Origin: Litoditis marina
Taxonomy: Eukaryota > Nematoda > Chromadorea > Rhabditida > Rhabditidae
Assembly: GCA_964036275.1 (NCBI GenBank)
Contig: OZ038433.1
Coordinates: forward strand, 35,931,336-35,995,335
Length of the DNA: 64,000 bases
Direction of reading: 5' to 3'
Every line of letters begins with the position of its first letter. The stretch's first letter is position 1. The notes under the pieces are model-generated. The model was not told the DNA's origin. It ran no database searches and was given only the letters and a program-made list of their open reading frames with translations. The position numbers and the translations under genes are program-made. Shown here one piece after another: positions 62,593 to 64,000 of this stretch.

Positions 62593-63216
62593 AATTTATA
62601 GAGGATTAGGTGCACAGTAATTATTACGGATTATAGAGCAATCGGAAATTGGAGTAAGCAAGAAGTACATGATAATCAGTCCAATTTGAATGGTCATGCG
62701 ACCGAATTATTATTCTCGGAAAATACAAAAAGTTCACTTGTTTAAGAAAATCGTATGTTGGCAATCATGGATAATAGTTGTTTTCTTTTTTCCAGTAATC
62801 CTGTGCGAGAATCACGCGTACGACTCGATTAGCCAGATTAAATTGATTCAATACATTGTTACACGCTTTACAGATGGAGGATGAGATTCATCAATTTATC
62901 ATCATGCAATCAGGTAATATACATAATAGAGACATCGAATGGAAATCAGCAAAATTTGAGCACAATGCAAACTAGAGAAGAAAATGATGAACAACGTTGG
63001 AAAAAATAAAGAACGTCATATGTGTACGACTACAACAATGAACATAACAACTCGTCAAATAGTGTGGTTACCAACCTCGTTTGAGAATAGTCACTTCCGC
63101 CTTTGAGATAGCCATTCTGGCTGAAAGTGCCCATGAATAGTTGTACCCCATGATGTAATTTGAACACCCCTTTCTAACTGAATATTGAATTTTAATGTAT
63201 GTACAAGAATACGGGC

Positions 63217-63217
<1 letters not shown>
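62593..63217. other. Intron-like stretch between SRH pieces
   Basis: No convincing exon. The + frame 62690-62884 has a hydrophobic segment but no support. Confidence 0.4.
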
Positions 63218-63295
<78 letters not shown>

Positions 63296-63296
63296 C
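63218..63296. repeat. (CAA)n microsatellite, about 26 units
   Basis: 79 bases of uninterrupted CAA. Frames across it read poly-Gln, poly-Asn or, on the other strand, poly-Leu or poly-Cys, and are artefacts. It lies in an intron-like gap of the SRH gene. Confidence 0.95.
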
Positions 63297-63794
63297 GAAA
63301 TAACCAGATTGAGCTGCGAAATCTGGTACCGGCAGTTATCATTCATAGACCCTGCACTCCCTGTAGGCAAACTCACATTTTGTAACTCTCGATACATCAC
63401 ATCAAAATATACAGATCGAACATAGCTGGCACAATATGATAGTTATTGGGATGAATGACTGAAAAAAGAATAACTGAATAAAACACTCCCCAATGGACAG
63501 CAGAATATCCGAATTTCACTCTTTGAGAATCTGAAGTTCCCATTCTCATGGCCAAAGCGGTAGCTAAACCCTCGCGAGCTATGGAGATTATTTTCATTAG
63601 ATTCAATTGAGCCATTTTACAACTGTGAAAACTGCAGGTAGCACTGTAAAAGTGAAAAGATAGGAACTAGCTGTGAACCAAAATGAACTGAAGGTTATCA
63701 TTCTCCATGTCCTATCGTCTTTGAACCTCGGCATTTGTGTAATGTATTGTTGGGTTTTCTTGTTAGACCGAACACGAGGTGATATGATGTTTTA

Positions 63795-63840
63795 TTTAGT
63801 GCTGACGTTTCGGCGGGTTCGCCGTCTTCAGAGCCTGAAA
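63795..63840 (-). mobile_element. Penelope-like element end with a hammerhead-type motif
   Basis: On the - strand: CTGAAGACGGCGAACC, then CGCCGAAACGTCAGC, then AATAAAAC. CTGAAGA followed by a GGCG/CGCC stem and GAAACGTC is the layout of the hammerhead-like motif found in terminal regions of Penelope-like retroelements. There is one extra C between CTGAAGA and the stem, so cleavage activity is doubtful. Only the terminal fragment is visible; no reverse transcriptase frame is nearby. Confidence 0.5.
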
Positions 63841-64000
63841 AAGGCATCAGTCAACTATTTACAACAAAATCGATACAGTCGCGCCGGAATTCAACTCAAA
63901 AGTATTCCAAATAGTGCATAGAGAGCATGACTAACTCAAATCTAACAGAACTTTGACACACCTTATCCACCGAAGTGGTTGGAGAAATAGTGAGACAACC

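Larger units (their letters stand above)
61754..63615 (-). pseudogene. SRH-class chemoreceptor, frameshifted, probably a pseudogene
   Basis: Pieces on the - strand follow SRH order. 63615 to about 63406 (or an in-frame start slightly upstream): TM1 end and TM2, SQRVKFGYSAVHWGVFYSVI. About 62562-62350: TM3 SVYLFFVRWQLIL and TM4 GVFVAVTYIVTGGSTLLLLF. 62211 to 62069: TM5 with LLGIGTFLTILLVAHSIF, then TTLRMQQYFPITLFLQ. 61835-61754: TM6 ANLPIIVIVIPASY. The last two join in phase. The TM3-TM4 frame hits a stop (TAG) after EQTHRRR. The only frame that joins in phase to TM5 (TPEKIEDVAQ) is another one, so a frameshift lies within TM4. TM7 was not found. SRH receptors are nematode chemosensory receptors. 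Confidence 0.6.

Noticed and set aside
63185..63425. Poly-Gln, poly-Asn, poly-Leu and poly-Cys frames
   Set aside because: All are readings of one pure CAA repeat; no coding context.
1..64000. CRISPR array, rRNA, integron or bacterial defence system
   Set aside because: The window is intron-bearing animal DNA; no regular spacer array or bacterial gene organisation is seen.

Overview
The window is nuclear DNA from a nematode. The evidence is three serpentine chemoreceptor loci, two of them of the nematode-specific SRH type, a single DM-domain (doublesex/MAB-3 type) transcription factor, a TWK-type two-pore potassium channel, and spliced genes with short phased exons and TTTCAG-like acceptors, occasionally TAG. 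Introns are mostly 150-600 bp, longer than in C. elegans, and intergenic DNA is full of small inverted-repeat elements. I infer a rhabditid-type nematode other than C. elegans; the species cannot be named from sequence alone.

Layout. 1-2170: the 3' part of a seven-transmembrane receptor on the + strand, entering from the left edge. 3.6-5.4 kb: a 1.5 kb element with terminal inverted repeats (TIRs), an internal palindrome, and a separate perfect-looking hairpin. 6.4-8.3 kb: a tRNA-derived SINE and an SRH chemoreceptor with a frameshift, both on the - strand. 12.3-16.5 kb: a six-exon DM-domain gene on the - strand. 16.6-32.8 kb: a gene-poor stretch with simple repeats, several miniature inverted-repeat elements (MITEs), a second SINE and a pair of duplicated unknown units. 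32.8-53.4 kb: a class II-type myosin heavy chain on the + strand with over 40 short exons, a complete motor and a coiled-coil tail shorter than usual. 53.5-59.3 kb: a complete 14-exon K2P channel on the - strand, convergent with the myosin. 59.3-64 kb: more MITEs, a second frameshifted SRH receptor on the - strand, a (CAA)n microsatellite and a Penelope-like hammerhead-type motif.

How the genes relate. No operon or functional cluster is visible. Myosin (actin motor), K2P channel (background potassium conductance), DM factor (typically sex or neuronal fate) and chemoreceptors are independent animal genes; the myosin and channel are tail to tail with about 170 bp between candidate poly(A) signals. 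The unexplained structure lies mainly in the repeats: a tRNA-derived SINE present in two copies, and at least seven TIR families, three of them with a copy inside a host intron. I found no prokaryotic-type system, CRISPR array, rRNA or convincing functional tRNA gene.

Exon coordinates come from reading splice signals and codon phase by eye. The channel and DM models close perfectly in phase; the myosin has two uncertain tail exons and an uncertain last exon.
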